NCBI GenBank assembly: GCA_018398765.1
Contig: JAHBMJ010001665.1
Span: 1 to 27,344, forward strand
Reading direction: 5' to 3'
DNA: 27,344 nt
Source of the DNA: Chromera velia
Lineage: Eukaryota; Sar; Chromeraceae
Shown: positions 12,366-22,647 of the stretch, piece after piece
How the letters are laid out: every line of letters starts with the position of its first letter
How positions within the stretch are numbered: position 1 is the first letter of the stretch
The notes under the pieces: model-generated
What the model was told of the DNA's origin: nothing
The model's input: the letters and a program-made list of their open reading frames with translations, nothing else
The model's database searches: none
Program-made: the position numbers and the translations under genes

Positions 12366-12446
12366 TTCACTTTTCTGCTCGCACTTGCGTCTGGAATCGT
12401 GACGAGTGCACACAGCATAGCATCGTATATCTTCACAGGTTGACAG
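12366..12446 (+). pseudogene. Duplicated exon fragment related to 9642-9700
   Basis: CGCACTTGCGTCTGGAAT is shared with the exon at 9628-9751 and surrounding bases align. The frame FTFLLALASGIVTSAHS parallels LSFLVALASGIMTSAND, and the block ends at a donor-like ACAG|GTTGAC. Conservation at both DNA and protein level suggests exon duplication within the kinase locus or insertion of a second partial copy. Confidence 0.55.
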
Positions 12447-12529
12447 AGTAAATTTACAATATCATTTGCCCTGTTTTTATGCCCCCTTCCCGGGCCTTTT
12501 CTCTCTTTTCTTCCTCTTTGTATGTACAG

Positions 12530-12619
12530 GCCGACGGACTCCTAGAGAGAGAGGAAGCACAGTACCTCTTTCACCTGAAGGGCGGCTACTCTGCTATATG
12601 CAAGGAGCACTCCTACGAG
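12530..12619 (+). CDS. Exon-like block in the kinase locus
   Basis: The block follows ATGTACAG, with an open frame ADGLLEREEAQYLFHLKGGY continuing to a stop at about 12626-12628. Composition is coding-like, and it lies between subdomains IX and XI, so it may encode part of the C-lobe. No diagnostic motif is present, and no donor with a phase matching the next exon was found. Confidence 0.4.
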
Positions 12620-13049
12620 GCTATATAACAAACTGTTCGACCTGGCAATGAAGTTGATATTTCTTTTTCTTTGCTTGTTTTGTTTTCTTTCTATATAGAT
12701 CGCTCTGAATATCGATTTTTATCTTATAAATGTGTATGTTTTTTTTTTGGCTTATTGTTTACAGTCATGCAATCAATCGGTCCCTTGTGGCTATCGTTAT
12801 ATCTGTTTTCTGTCCTAGTTTCTGCCAGACTTCTCAAGGAAGTAAATTTAATTAAATTTCCGACTCGGTATATTTGAAAGGCGCACAAAATTTTGGACCG
12901 CTTTGACAATATAAAGTCACACGTGCGGCACTTTCTAGGGCTTACTGTTCTCTCATCAATATCATTCATAGAAGTTGCTCTATTGATACAATGTGATTGA
13001 AACTTGAACTTGTGTGCTCTGTTTCTTTAACTATGGGGTGTGCTTGCAG

Positions 13050-13140
13050 GCTGACTTCTCCTCAGCAGAACCTCAGGGGGGACATCAGAGAAGTAAAAAA
13101 GATCTTGAACAACATGATGGTGTACGACCCGACCAGAACT
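13050..13140 (+). pseudogene. Kinase exon: subdomain XI
   Basis: The block follows GCTTGCAG and reads LTSPQQNLRGDIREVKK, ILNNMMVYDPTRT, ending before GTATGA. The ML..DP..R pattern is the helix I region that closes the kinase domain. Joined in phase 0 to the next exon it gives DPTRT-TLVQRILS, which fits the family pattern DP..R.T....L well. Confidence 0.65.
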
Positions 13141-13201
13141 GTATGAAGACTTTTTGTTTCGAGGACCCCTTTTTTTGTGAGTACCTTTTAGAACTCGAAC
13201 A

Positions 13202-13409
<208 letters not shown>

Positions 13410-13549
13410 TAATGGAGGGGGGGGGAATTTGCAGCTTCGCTCTGACTGAGCGTCACTGATCCGGAGAGGGGCTGAAGACTTTACTGTCCCCACTCGCCTC
13501 TTTGTGCTTCATTTTCGTATCTGCTGCTGCTGCTTGCCGCTGCTTGCAG

Positions 13550-13576
13550 ACCTTGGTCCAGAGGATTCTATCTTGA
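13550..13576 (+). pseudogene. Terminal kinase exon
   Basis: The block follows GCTTGCAG and reads TLVQRILS then TGA. Phase 0 matches the preceding exon, and the join completes subdomain XI. A competing frame of the same block (GPEDSILTANIF..., stop at about 13633) is also open but needs a phase the preceding exon does not supply. Confidence 0.5.
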
Positions 13577-13639
13577 CAGCCAACATTTTTCCAGGGACTG
13601 CTGACCAGGCTCTCATCTTTGAGGAGTCTTAATCTGCCC

Positions 13640-14208
13640 TCCACTCTTAGGGCTAAACGACGTCGTCTACTGCTTTGAGGGGAGTAGTTGAGATGATGGG
13701 CCTATGTGGCTTTCTCAGCTTATTATGTCTCTTGTAGTTATATGTTAAGCAGAAAGAAAGAAAGAAAGAGGAGAGGTGAGGGGATGAATGTATGGTGTGG
13801 CTTTTGTTTGTGCCACCGTGGGTCTAGACCATAGTTCAATGTACGTATGCATTATGAGGTGCAGAAGCACTGTAGTAAGGCAAGTGAAGGGGGAACAGGG
13901 AGGGGGGGCGGGGCAGAGCGGTACAGCATGGCAATTAAGCATGTGTAGCGTGTCTTCCTTCCTATCCTGGGGGGATGTACTTTTCCATATATTTTCATAT
14001 TTTAGTCATAAGCTTGAAGCTGAGACTCATTGAAAAACTGTTTGACTCAGTTTGAGTCATATATTTAAAGCGATAATTTGATATGTATGTATTAAAAAGG
14101 TTTGTACTACGGTTTGTAAAGTAAATCTAGAAGGAATTACTGTTAATTATCTTACATTCAAATTTGTTATCAATTATTCCCAACGTTTCTTAACTTTAAT
14201 TATAGTTA
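13640..14208. other. Non-coding stretch
   Basis: Sequence downstream of the kinase remnant: a short AAAG microsatellite near 13750, G-rich 13890-13920, then AT-rich sequence up to the hAT target site. Open frames on both strands carry no recognisable domain. Confidence 0.4.
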
Positions 14209-14749
14209 AACATGATCAGGGTTACCGATTTTTTCGGTGGTAGACAAGCTTCATTACCGGTAACCGGTAATTACCGGCAGAGTTTGCTGGCAGTTGGCAA
14301 AGACTTAGCAGAATTCTAATAGTCACTAACACTTTTCAATAACCTAAGTCCTAGGTTATAGGTCAATCAATCAATCACTTAAGGCTAGACTTAAGGTCAA
14401 TTCAAAAAGTTAATACGTCATCTGTAGGGATAGCTATGCGGCCAGTGTGCTTGAAGATGACGCAGGTCGAAGCGATGGGTCCCGTCTTGCACGTGGCGCC
14501 CAAAGACAGAGAACCGCTGGCCACAATGACCACAGCTGGCCCAGACAGATGCACTTGCGCGATTCCAACAATGGAAAGAGTCTGCCTCAAAGTTTGGGCG
14601 GTCCTCCCAATCCAGTGCTCCAGCCTCCAAAGAAAGACCCGCCGCTAAAAGCTGATGTCTGAGGCCTCGAAGGGCCTCTAACTCCGGGGACCCAGGGGGG
14701 TGGAGATTTGCCATCTGCAAGCAAGCAGACATGAAAGAATCATAAGTAA

Positions 14750-15050
14750 ATAAGCGAACAGAGACAGGGAAAGCGAGTATGTGAACGAAAAGCGGTTGGG
14801 CGTTTGTAGAGACAGGGAGGGCAAGTATGTGAACGAAAGGCAATTGGGTTTGTGTGTGAGCAGACAGAGACAGGGAGAGCGAGTATGGGAACGAAAGGTG
14901 AGTGGACCTTTATGTATAATTATAATTAAGCGGACGGAGACAGGGATGGCAAGTGTGTGAACGGAAGTCGATTAGGTGGCAATTTGGGCCTGTGTGTATA
15001 GGCGAACAGAGACAAAGAAAGCAACAGCGTGAACGGAAGCTGTTTGGTTC
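14750..15050 (+). repeat. Minisatellite inside the hAT element
   Basis: About five diverged copies, 53-75 nt apart, share a core like CAGAGACAGGGARAGCGAGT followed by GTGAACGAAAG, at about 14756, 14809, 14865, 14935 and 15005. It lies entirely within the transposon. Confidence 0.8.
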
Positions 15051-15072
15051 TGTAGCAGAGAGAGCGACTCTC

Positions 15073-15078
15073 TTTTAT

Positions 15079-15120
<42 letters not shown>
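15073..15120 (+). repeat. (TC)n microsatellite
   Basis: Almost uninterrupted TCTCTC run inside the hAT element. Confidence 0.95.
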
Positions 15121-15123
<3 letters not shown>

Positions 15124-15830
15124 GTATGATAGGCTGGACTAAAAAAAAAATGGGCAGGGGCTGCGCAAGTACAGAGCCGCAGGCTTACCATCTCCTCGTT
15201 TTTCAGAAAGAAGTAGACTTTTTCCGTTTCTTACTTTGATCGCTCTCTAACAACGGTCAAGGCCTGATATACAGAGAAGCAGAACAGTGAGAAATGAAGC
15301 AAAGTCAAAAAAGAGAGTAGTTGTTATACAGACGCTGTCATACTATTAAAGCTGTTAGAACTTTTTGCTACTTATAGGGGTGCATTGACTTAAAGTTTGT
15401 TCCTAGCCGCTGGCCTATGCGTCATTCATCTCTTCCTTCTGTCCTGGTTACTGCTCTCGCTGCTAGCTCTCTCTCTCATGCGACCTCATACTTGATGTTC
15501 CTCTGTCTGAATGTCTTCTTCGGCATTTGCTAAGTGCTTCCTACCCCTCAGTCATGACCAGTTATAAGGGTGAAACAGTTAAAAAAAAATTTTTTTTAAA
15601 TATTTTTTTTTATTTTTTTTTATGTGTGAATAGGCTTTTCAAATGCCAATAAACACTTAAAAACATGTTTTTAAAGGTTAGCGCCGCAGACGAATTTTTT
15701 TTTTGGGGACCCTAATTTTTATCATTTTTTTTGTCGGTAAAAGGAAGGTAGACTGAGGCCATTACCGGTTACTGGCAATTGCCGGTAGACTAGACATGTT
15801 ACCGACCAGAAAAGCAACCCTGAACATGAT

Positions 15831-16960
15831 TTAATTTGTATTATTTTCTTATATTTTGTTAGTTAGTTACTCAGTTAGTTAGTTAGAGGATGCTTAACCC
15901 CACTTGGAGCTTTAAGCTCCTGAGCGGCGCATAATGGCACATTATAGCACATATATGCATGGTTGTTGTTTAATTGTTAATTAAGACGCCTTGTATATAG
16001 ATGGAAATTTGATAAAGATTTTCACTCATAAAACTGGGAGTTGACGCAAAAAAAAAAAAAGCCTAATTTTTTATAATTTATTTGTACATGCCTTAACATA
16101 GCTTGATTTTTCATAGCTTCACATAGCTTGTAATAGTTTGTTCCTCAAAAAGAAAAAAGAGTGATGTCGCACTAAATGGTATTAAACGGCCTACATCTAA
16201 CTTGCATGCAAAATTTTAAGTTTTAACTCTTTGTACTTCTTTATCATGAATTTTATGGTGGTTTCATCTTCTTTTATTATAGGAACGCCCAATTTTAAAA
16301 ATTGGGAGTTAAAATTTAATTGGGAGTCCCGATTTTTAATTGATGGCCGGAGGTCGCTGCTGTGAAGTTGAGCAGGCGTACATACGATCGGGAGACGGCG
16401 CGCGCCGGGACCGACATGCTCTGGCCGGGCCCAGGACGTACGGCTCACGCGGATCCATGTTGCAGAGTCGAATCAATTGCATCCGATTGATCATTTAAGA
16501 TTGACTGACCTTTACACAGAAGTCGGAATCAACCGATAATTCCGACTTCCTTGACTGACAGACTTTCCTATGAAGTAGATGTCCCTTCCCTGATCGTAAC
16601 CTAAGCCTCCTATATTATACAGCTGCGGCCCTTGACCGGCATCTGAACCGCGGGCGCCCCCAAAAAACGCCCCCTCCCCTGACGTGCACGATCGCGCGCG
16701 TGCATCAAAATCGGACCTTATTAATTGATCTGTATGAGATGACTTCGGCCTTATTAATAACAATTGGGTGTTGTTCATATTGAAAGTTCGTTTTGTCTAT
16801 GTTGGTCCAGTTCTAGAAAGTGACGTCGTACAGAAACTATGCAAGCTGTCTGAACTCGAAGCACACAGATCTATGGGTGCAAAAATGGTCTGAGATAGTT
16901 GGAAATCTGTTCTGCAGCTCCACAGCTTTGGACGTGACGGACCTTGGGGGTCTTTTCACT
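15831..16960. other. Non-coding stretch with small palindromes
   Basis: GTTAGTTA-type short repeats occur near 15858-15890, and a 19-nt palindrome CCCAATTTTAAAAATTGGG at about 16288. A perfect 11-bp hairpin (16519-16549) is listed separately. Minus frames at 16197-16448 and 16512-16778 have no recognised domain. Immediately upstream of 16972, short frames with coding-like composition (for example VVQKLCKLSELEAH at about 16820) may be remnants of an earlier exon. Confidence 0.4.
16519..16549. repeat. Perfect 11-bp hairpin flanked by direct repeats
   Basis: GAAGTCGGAAT, loop CAACCGATA, ATTCCGACTTC. The hairpin is enclosed by TTGACTGACC at 16501 and TTGACTGACA at 16551. No U run follows, so a terminator is unlikely; it may be a small transposon footprint. 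Confidence 0.6.
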
Positions 16961-16971
16961 GATTTCTTGTG

Positions 16972-17240
16972 ATGAGTGTAGAAAAGACAGACATTTCAGA
17001 GTGCACAGACTTTCTCACAGAGCATGAGCTTCCTGGAATTTTCGCTCGCTTGAACAAAGAGAAGAACGAGGATCAGAAGCGCATTGTTCATGGCTTTGTG
17101 AAGATCCCCACCCCTGAGGGCAGGTTTGCCTTTCTCAAGCCACTCTTCGAGCACCCTGATGCGCAAGTAGACCTTCTGCATGCCAAGAAGAGGCATCAAG
17201 CTAGAAGACAGGGCTTTCTCAATAAACAAGGGAGGCATGT
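16972..17240 (+). CDS. Probable first exon of an unrecognised host gene
   Basis: From ATG 16972 the frame reads MSVEKTDISECTDFLTEHEL, then FARLNKEKNEDQKRIV and PEGRFAFLKPLFEHPDAQV, strongly protein-like and acidic/basic balanced. It becomes intron-like after about 17240 (IFFTPVV...). A donor could be GC-type (GAG|GCATGT at about 17231) or a GT slightly later. An in-frame stop lies four codons upstream, so the ATG is the natural start unless an earlier exon splices in. I do not recognise the family. It could belong to the same gene as the exons that follow to 22839. Confidence 0.55.
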
Positions 17241-17982
17241 CGGCTTTATTTTTTTCACTCCGGTTGTTTCATGTCACTGGTGTATTGATGTTGCTGCTAT
17301 ACTTTACACAAGTCAAGCAAGATCAACAATGAGTCCCTGCTATGCTCACCACGCCAAAATGAACTATCCAGTCTCACTCTCAAGCTATAGCTCGATCTGT
17401 GGCTGATAGCTGTTCGACGCGATGTGGGCACGGGTTTTGTGCCGCCTCTCTACAGCCTTGCCGTTGTCTTTAAGTCGGCATCACGCTGTGCATGATGCGC
17501 GGAATGCACGCGTAGCCCGCGCAAAATGCCGCGATATAGCGCCATACACCTATAGCTGTATGCCGTCTACGCGCGCGTGGCACATATACACTTACAACAT
17601 TATGGAGATTGTCTCCAAACTGAAGCTCTGTTGTCAAGCTCAGTGTTGGTTATATATATACCAACGTGGGCAGCTTGCAGCGCAGTGTTATGGAGTGCTA
17701 CATAGCAGCCAGTCAGCCAGCAGGCTTTGCTTCTTTTGGCAAAGCGGTAAAAGGGCTCGGACAGAAAGCAGGGCGAACAACACTAGGAACAACACCTGTT
17801 GCCCGTTCATGCGTCTACCTTATGGCAAGCTAGCTCCGTTATTTCTTCCGTCTACATATGCGTAGACGGCTGAAAACCTCAAGTCAGTTGAATCATCAGA
17901 TGCCATCAGATGCCATTAGGGCAGCACTGCAGCGGTCTGCTTCGATATGACCCCTTCTTCCCGTTTTGTACACTAAGTGCAG
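17241..17982. other. Intron-like stretch
   Basis: A 147-codon frame (17422-17865) has a composition unlike the neighbouring exons and no domain. A short alternative block at about 17720-17830 (ASFGKAVKGLGQKAGRTT) is exon-like, but splice sites are not convincing. Confidence 0.35.
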
Positions 17983-18058
17983 GCTAAACCTCCTGGACCG
18001 GCTGTTTTGAACAACAGTTGTTCCTTTGCGGCCTCCTCAGATCCAAAGTCAGTTGGTT
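17983..18058 (+). CDS. Exon-like block, unrecognised gene
   Basis: The block follows CTAAGTGCAG. The frame AKPPGPAVLNNSCSFAASSD continues to a TGA at about 18070. Pro/Ser/Ala-rich, likely a linker. The donor is uncertain. Supported by the same GTGCAG acceptor type used by neighbouring exons. Confidence 0.4.
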
Positions 18059-18264
18059 CCCAGCTTTTTTGAGAGAGAACATCCATTCCCCTGTCTGATA
18101 GCTTGTCTGTACTCTGGTCCATAGCGTGGATCAGTAGCCTGGGCTTGATACCACCGTATACCCAAAGCGGCCGGCCGTGTCGTTCTTATTCTATATCCAG
18201 CTAGAAGTACTCGATTCCTGCACAAAGGACCCATCCTGCCCTCCATGCATCGTCTTCCGTGCAG

Positions 18265-18432
18265 TGTGCGGGCTCTGTTGAAAGCCCAGGAGGGATCTTT
18301 TCTATTTTGCCGGATGGTGTGGTCATCTTCTGCGAGAATGGGGTCAGCGGCCTCTATTTTTTCCTACCGAGTATCCGTGCGGTGTACGTCTACGCCAATC
18401 TCTTTCTCTTTCGCCGCTTGGGATTCATCTGA
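18265..18432 (+). CDS. Exon-like block, unrecognised gene
   Basis: The block follows CCGTGCAG. A frame of 55 codons has alternating hydrophobic pattern, including GGIFSILPDGVVIFCENG and VSGLYFFLPSIRAVYVYA, and ends TGA 18430-18432. It suggests beta strands. A donor at about 18384 (GCG|GTGTAC) would trim the end. A preceding open stretch in another frame (VYPKRPAVSFLFYIQLEV, about 18150-18260) may be a further exon. Confidence 0.45.
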   Translation, partial: CAGSVESPGGIFSILPDGVVIFCENGVSGLYFFLPSIRAVYVYANLFLFRRLGFI

Positions 18433-18720
18433 ATTTACGCATGACGGACCGACAATATTCTACATACATAGGATTCCTAAGCTGTCAGTTTGGTCTAGCC
18501 ATCAGTCTGCTGAGACTAAGCTTCTTCTCCTAGTATGGTAACCGTTCTCCCTCCTCCACTTCCGCAGTCTATGTCCGTCGAGCTCCGTCACTTCTTTGTG
18601 GCCTTCCAATTAGCTTCTAGCTGTCCTTGGCCAATCTCTTCACCGGATTTAGGCTCTTCTCCGCTCGTTTTTTCCCCCAAGGTGTGAATTGAGCTGGCTT
18701 CATGACGCTCCATTGTGCAG

Positions 18721-18958
18721 GCGCGTGATGGTCCTAACCACAGGCACTGGAGGAGCACTACGCCCCGTCGACACTCCAGACAGGACATCATGGTACGTCA
18801 GCTTGAGTCCTGCCTGTCTTATAGTGAAGTCGAGGGACTCAATCTTTTCAGAGCTTTGAGTCCATCCCTTTTTCTCTGTAGTGCCAAGGTGCATGATGCG
18901 GGTTTTCACGTTCAGACAGCCAGAAGGAGACTATGAGTTTCAAGCTGGGTTACCATAG
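18721..18958 (+). CDS. Exon-like block, possible PH-like domain, in-frame TGA
   Basis: The block follows CATTGTGCAG. One frame runs 78 codons to TAG 18956-18958 with a single TGA at 18857-18859. It contains TSWYVSLSPACLIVKSRD and, after the TGA, RVFTFRQPEGDYEFQAG. Together with the next exon (DDLSAWKAG) this resembles a pleckstrin-homology fold: beta strands, a Y.F.A strand, then a helix with a central Trp. The TGA may be a premature stop or may lie in a short intron (GTACGT donor at 18792, CTGTAG acceptor ending 18882), but that splice does not keep this frame. The minus frame 18909-18700 is its shadow. Confidence 0.42.
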
Positions 18959-19035
18959 GCCGAGCAAGCGCGATCAAATGCATTAGAGATATCTGTCGTT
19001 CTGTGGCTAAACCGGGCGTTGTCTCTTCTGTGCAG

Positions 19036-19110
19036 CTGACGACTTATCCGCTTGGAAGGCAGGCGTTCGGGCCAGGCCGGAAACTCTGAAATTATTGTGG
19101 AATACCGCAG
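19036..19110 (+). CDS. Internal exon, unrecognised gene
   Basis: A 75-nt block is bounded by CTGTGCAG and CGCAG|GTCAGT, both good splice sites. The frame reads DDLSAWKAGVRARPETLKLL then WNTA, with phase 1 at each end. It fits the C-terminal helix of a PH-like domain. The phase matches the next exon exactly. Confidence 0.6.
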
Positions 19111-19587
19111 GTCAGTTTTTTTTTTTTTTCTGAATCGGCATGCAATCTGAAAGACTTTACGCATAAGATCACGCCAATGGTTGCTAGACCGGCTAGACGT
19201 TCTTATGGGTTATTGACGTCATTGTCTAAGTCAACCGATAAAACCTAGTCTATAAGAACCTAGTTCTTGCTTAGCCTCGCAGTAGATCTGGCCAGCTCCC
19301 TCCCCACCGACCTCCTGAACTGCTTTGTACCATAGTGCTTGAGACGTTAGAATCTTTTGGGCATGCATGACTGTCGCGCACAAAACTTCTGTTCACTTCA
19401 GAGTCCAAGTTAACAAGCTGTTTTGGCACATATTCAGGCAGGCTCCACGCGAAAGTAGCTGACTGTATAAAAGCTAGTAGATTAGACCGTGCATAAGAAT
19501 GACAAAAAAACATAAGATGTCAATCAGTTTGAGTCTGAGTCATCGATTCCAATTCTTTTTGTACCTGTGGTCTACCTGTCTGTGCAG

Positions 19588-19638
19588 TAGATCAAGACTT
19601 CTTCGGCGTGGACTCAGCTCCGGGATGCACTAAAAATG
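19588..19638 (+). CDS. Internal exon, unrecognised gene
   Basis: A 51-nt block is bounded by CTGTGCAG and AAATG|GTTAGT. In phase 1 it reads (V)DQDFFGVDSAPGCTKN(G), continuing the frame of the previous exon without a stop. The next exon in phase is at 22648, so the putative intron would contain the whole PrimPol-D5 pseudogene. Confidence 0.55.
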
Positions 19639-19750
19639 GTTAGTCTGCTCTGCTAGCACATGCGGCAGTCTTAGATCCTCGCATCTTTACTCCACAACTG
19701 TACAGTATTTTCCAAATATTTTGATCTAAAGCAAAAACGTCGGGCGCGCA

Positions 19751-22336
19751 ATGGATGGAAGATATATCATAAGAGAAAAAAAAAAGAAAATAGATATCCG
19801 AAATGGTCGGCAACAATTTGTGGCTTATGCCCAGCTCTATAAAAAAGCAGGGTTCGTATTTTTCACCTTCACCCACGACGGTCCCACGTCCAAATCCCAC
19901 AGGACCCCAAAACTGGAGAAGAGAAGAGAAAGAAATTTTATCCACGCCTAAAGTGGTCCGAGATTACGCGTGCATGAAAATATGGATGCGTACATTGATC
20001 TAGAAAAGTATGAGGGCATTGCGCTTCTTACGGGTAAGAAAAGAAATTTGACCATCTTTGATTTTGATCGTCAAGATGAATATGAAAGGGCCGTTAGAGA
20101 ACATCCTGAGCTGAAAGAGCACCTGGCAGTCCAGATGTGATGGGGCTTTCATACATACTTTCGATATGACTAAAGAATCCAAAAATGAAGTGAGGTGCTA
20201 TCAGAGTATAAAAAGGTTGACGCACGGTCTGAAGGTGGGCTGCTCATTGCCCTACCGTCAGCTGTCTATATAGAGGGAAAACCTGATGTCTTCTACTATA
20301 CGTTTGCTCCCGGTGCTCTCAAAAACTCTTTTGAGCAAGCTTAGGAGCAAGCAAAAGCTGTACCGAGCGGTGACCTTCTTCAAGAAGTTCCGTCATTTTT
20401 GATTGATGCCATCAGTGCTTCTGGCGGCAGAAAGGCCGAAGTAAAACTCAAACTCGCATCGTATCCGCGTCCAACACAAAAAGCCACAACCATCCCTACC
20501 GCAAAATCCGTTTTACGTTCTCAGCAGACCAATGTAGTCGCTATTCAAATCAGAAATTTGTGTGTCTGCCTTTTAAATGAGCGTGCACATAACTATCAGC
20601 AATGGGTCGATGTTGATCACGCAATTAAAAATGAATTGGGAGAAGCTGGTCGTCAGCTCTTCCGCGCATTTTCTGAAAAGTGCCGAGTAAAATACAATCT
20701 GCAAGAGTGCAATACCAAGTTTGATTCGTTTCTATATAGGGCAGGAGCAAAATAACGCCTTACAAAAGCGTCTCTTCATATGTGGGCTCATGAAGACAAT
20801 CCTCAGTTATATACCAAGAGGATTGCTGAAGTGGCAGCTACTGAAACGGCCCGTCTTCTTTTTCCTTCCCAAGCTGCCGGACGGTTTTTTTCCGATCACA
20901 AACCCCCCCCATTGCTTTTAGCTTCTTCTGATACAAAAGCGGGATTCTTCTTAGAACTATCTTGGATGACCGACTGAAATACTGCCGCGGGGAATTTTTT
21001 TTCAGAGAGGGTCACCGGTAGGAATCTTGCCCTGTACAGGTCGAGAATACCCTTTTGGGTGTCTGCCTTCGGACAAACATCTAAAAACCGCTTTCATCGG
21101 AAAAAAGTTTTCCATTTTCTCAAAATGTTCTTACCGCAAAAAATATTATTCAAGCACTGAAGTGTTGTGCCCGACAGGCAGATAACCAGGACAATGCGTT
21201 GTACAATCACCTTCATCGCAGCTCAAAGGGAAAGGTCTGCTTTAAAAACGGTGTCTATGACTTTTCCAGCCAAATCTTTACCCCATAGCCGCAGATTGAC
21301 AACAGTATCGATACCACAGTCATTCTTGAGTATGAGTACGATTCCACACCAAACGAAGAAGCCATTACTGAGGTGTACAACCGAGTGTTTGAAGCTGCAC
21401 TCGGAAGAGAGACAGACTTGTTTCTCCGTTTTCTTGCTCACAGGTAATTGGCGGCCACATTGAGGATAAACACTAGGGAATGTGTCTGGCAGAGCGAGAT
21501 TCGGGGAAAGGAGTTATAAGCGCACTTCTGCAGAGCATGTTTGAGAGGTACGTCGTCAATCCCGTTTCAGAAATTTTTTTAATGTCTTCTTATCACACAG
21601 ATCCAGCAAAAGAAGGAGGGTGGATATTAGATGCCGAGTTTGCCCACTTGGCACTCACCCAAGAAATTCAAATGGATGCTTCACACAAAGATACAAAAAT
21701 TAATGGAAACCTAATAAAACGTTTTACCTCGGGAGGCGATGTTTTATGCGCACGCCGTCTGTATAACAATGCCCGTAAATTCTAGATTGATGCCTGCCTG
21801 TTAATGTTCTGTAACGACTGCCCGCCTATTGAGCTAAACGATACAGTAGAGACCATGTTTGTTTCAAAAGCCTGAATAAGTTTAAGGCAGCCGCATGGTT
21901 TGAGCAGCAACGAACAGAGTATGGCCGCACAGACAGCTACTTATCAAGATTCAAGGTGAAAGACTCCGTTATCAAAGAAACATGCGCGACCCCTCACTGG
22001 ATTCATGCATGCTACCACCTAATTTTCCGTCATTATCAAACCTCAGCCCTCATGCTACCACCGGATCACGGAGAATTAGTGGTTAATAACAAACAAGACC
22101 CTGAAACCATATGTGAACACTGCTTTGAAATCATACGCATTGAGACAGATGTAGTGAGCAACAGAGATCTAGATCATTTTATTCGCCAGAGAGACTTGAA
22201 TGTGTTGAAAACGAAGCTTCAACAAATACTGAAAAGACTGGGAAGCGATCGGGTCGGTCCTTGGTGGAGAAGAGACCAAAGAGGCCTTTGTGGTCTCAGA
22301 CTGGCACCGCATGACAACATGTATTTCTCTTTTTAG
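19751..22336 (+). pseudogene. PrimPol-D5 helicase-primase, virus-like, frameshifted
   Basis: Translating across frames recovers an intron-less replication protein of about 850 residues. The N-terminal AEP primase-polymerase has AQLYKKAGFVFF, then GIALLTGKK and the metal-binding TIFDFD (about 20055), CDGAFIHTF with its His, and VDARSEGG (Asp at 20219). A PriCT-like linker follows (LNERAHNYQQWVDV...GRQLFRAFSEKC, 20560-20690). Next come FKNGVYDF and the D5 N-terminal region. The superfamily 3 helicase has Walker A AERDSGKGV (about 21492), DPAKEGGWI, LTQEIQ, TSGGDVLCARR and motif C-like LLMFCND (about 21804). The first Gly of Walker A is replaced. Frameshifts (near 19890, 20130, 20200, 20750, 21440) and stops (20342, 21467, 21783) make it dead. 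This architecture is known from large eukaryotic DNA viruses and relatives; the exact source is not determined. A further open stretch to 22505 may be its tail. Confidence 0.85.
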
Positions 22337-22647
22337 CATAATACGCCGTTTGTGCTTTCTCCTGCTGCTTTACGAGCCAACCAGGTTCTGTCTGTTTGCG
22401 TGAATACCACCTTTGCTGCCCATCTTGAATCTTTTCTAGGAAGCAAACCCGGTAGAGATGCATCACGCATCGTTGTGCTTCTATGGTTTTTATGCCTTCC
22501 TTTATAGATATGTACGCGACAACAATCCATGCATACATTTTTTAAAAGTAGGTGTTCTTTCACGCAGGTCCAATAGACTCTAGTCTTTGTCTATAAACTC
22601 ATCAAGCTCTTCTTGTAGACTTCTGAATGGTTTTGCCTTCTGTGCAG
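22337..22647. other. Spacer after the helicase pseudogene
   Basis: Open on both strands. Plus continues the helicase frame after one stop (FVLSPAALRANQVLSVCV...), while minus 22538-22296 reads IKEGIKTIEAQRCVMHLY.... Neither has a recognised domain; one is a shadow of the other and I cannot decide which, if either, was coding. Confidence 0.35.

Larger units (their letters stand above)
14217..15822. mobile_element. hAT-like non-autonomous DNA transposon
   Basis: The 1606-bp element begins CAGGGTTACC and ends with inverted GCAACCCTG. It is flanked by an exact 8-bp duplication, AACATGAT, at 14209-14216 and 15823-15830. CAGGG termini with 8-bp target duplications are the signature of the hAT superfamily. 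Subterminal ACCGGTAA/TTACCGG words cluster at both ends (14255-14281 and 15758-15805), as expected for transposase-binding repeats. A 141-codon minus frame (14843-14418) contains CGHCGQRF and scattered His but does not fit a BED or C2H2 spacing, so I do not call a transposase. The interior holds a minisatellite and a CT microsatellite. Confidence 0.87.

Noticed and set aside
14418-14843. Minus frame with CGHCGQRF and His residues as a hAT BED-type zinc finger or transposase fragment
   Set aside because: Cys/His spacing fits neither BED nor C2H2, and overlapping frames on both strands are equally open.
17422-17865. 147-codon plus frame as a gene
   Set aside because: No domain, composition unlike flanking exons, Cys/Tyr/Arg scatter typical of chance frames in intron sequence.
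18700-18909. 69-codon minus frame (MKTRIMHLGTTEKK...)
   Set aside because: Antisense to the plus-strand block that follows a good acceptor and fits with neighbouring plus exons; not fully excluded.
19640-19945. 101-codon minus frame
   Set aside because: Antisense shadow of the PrimPol N-terminal region, which has recognisable motifs.
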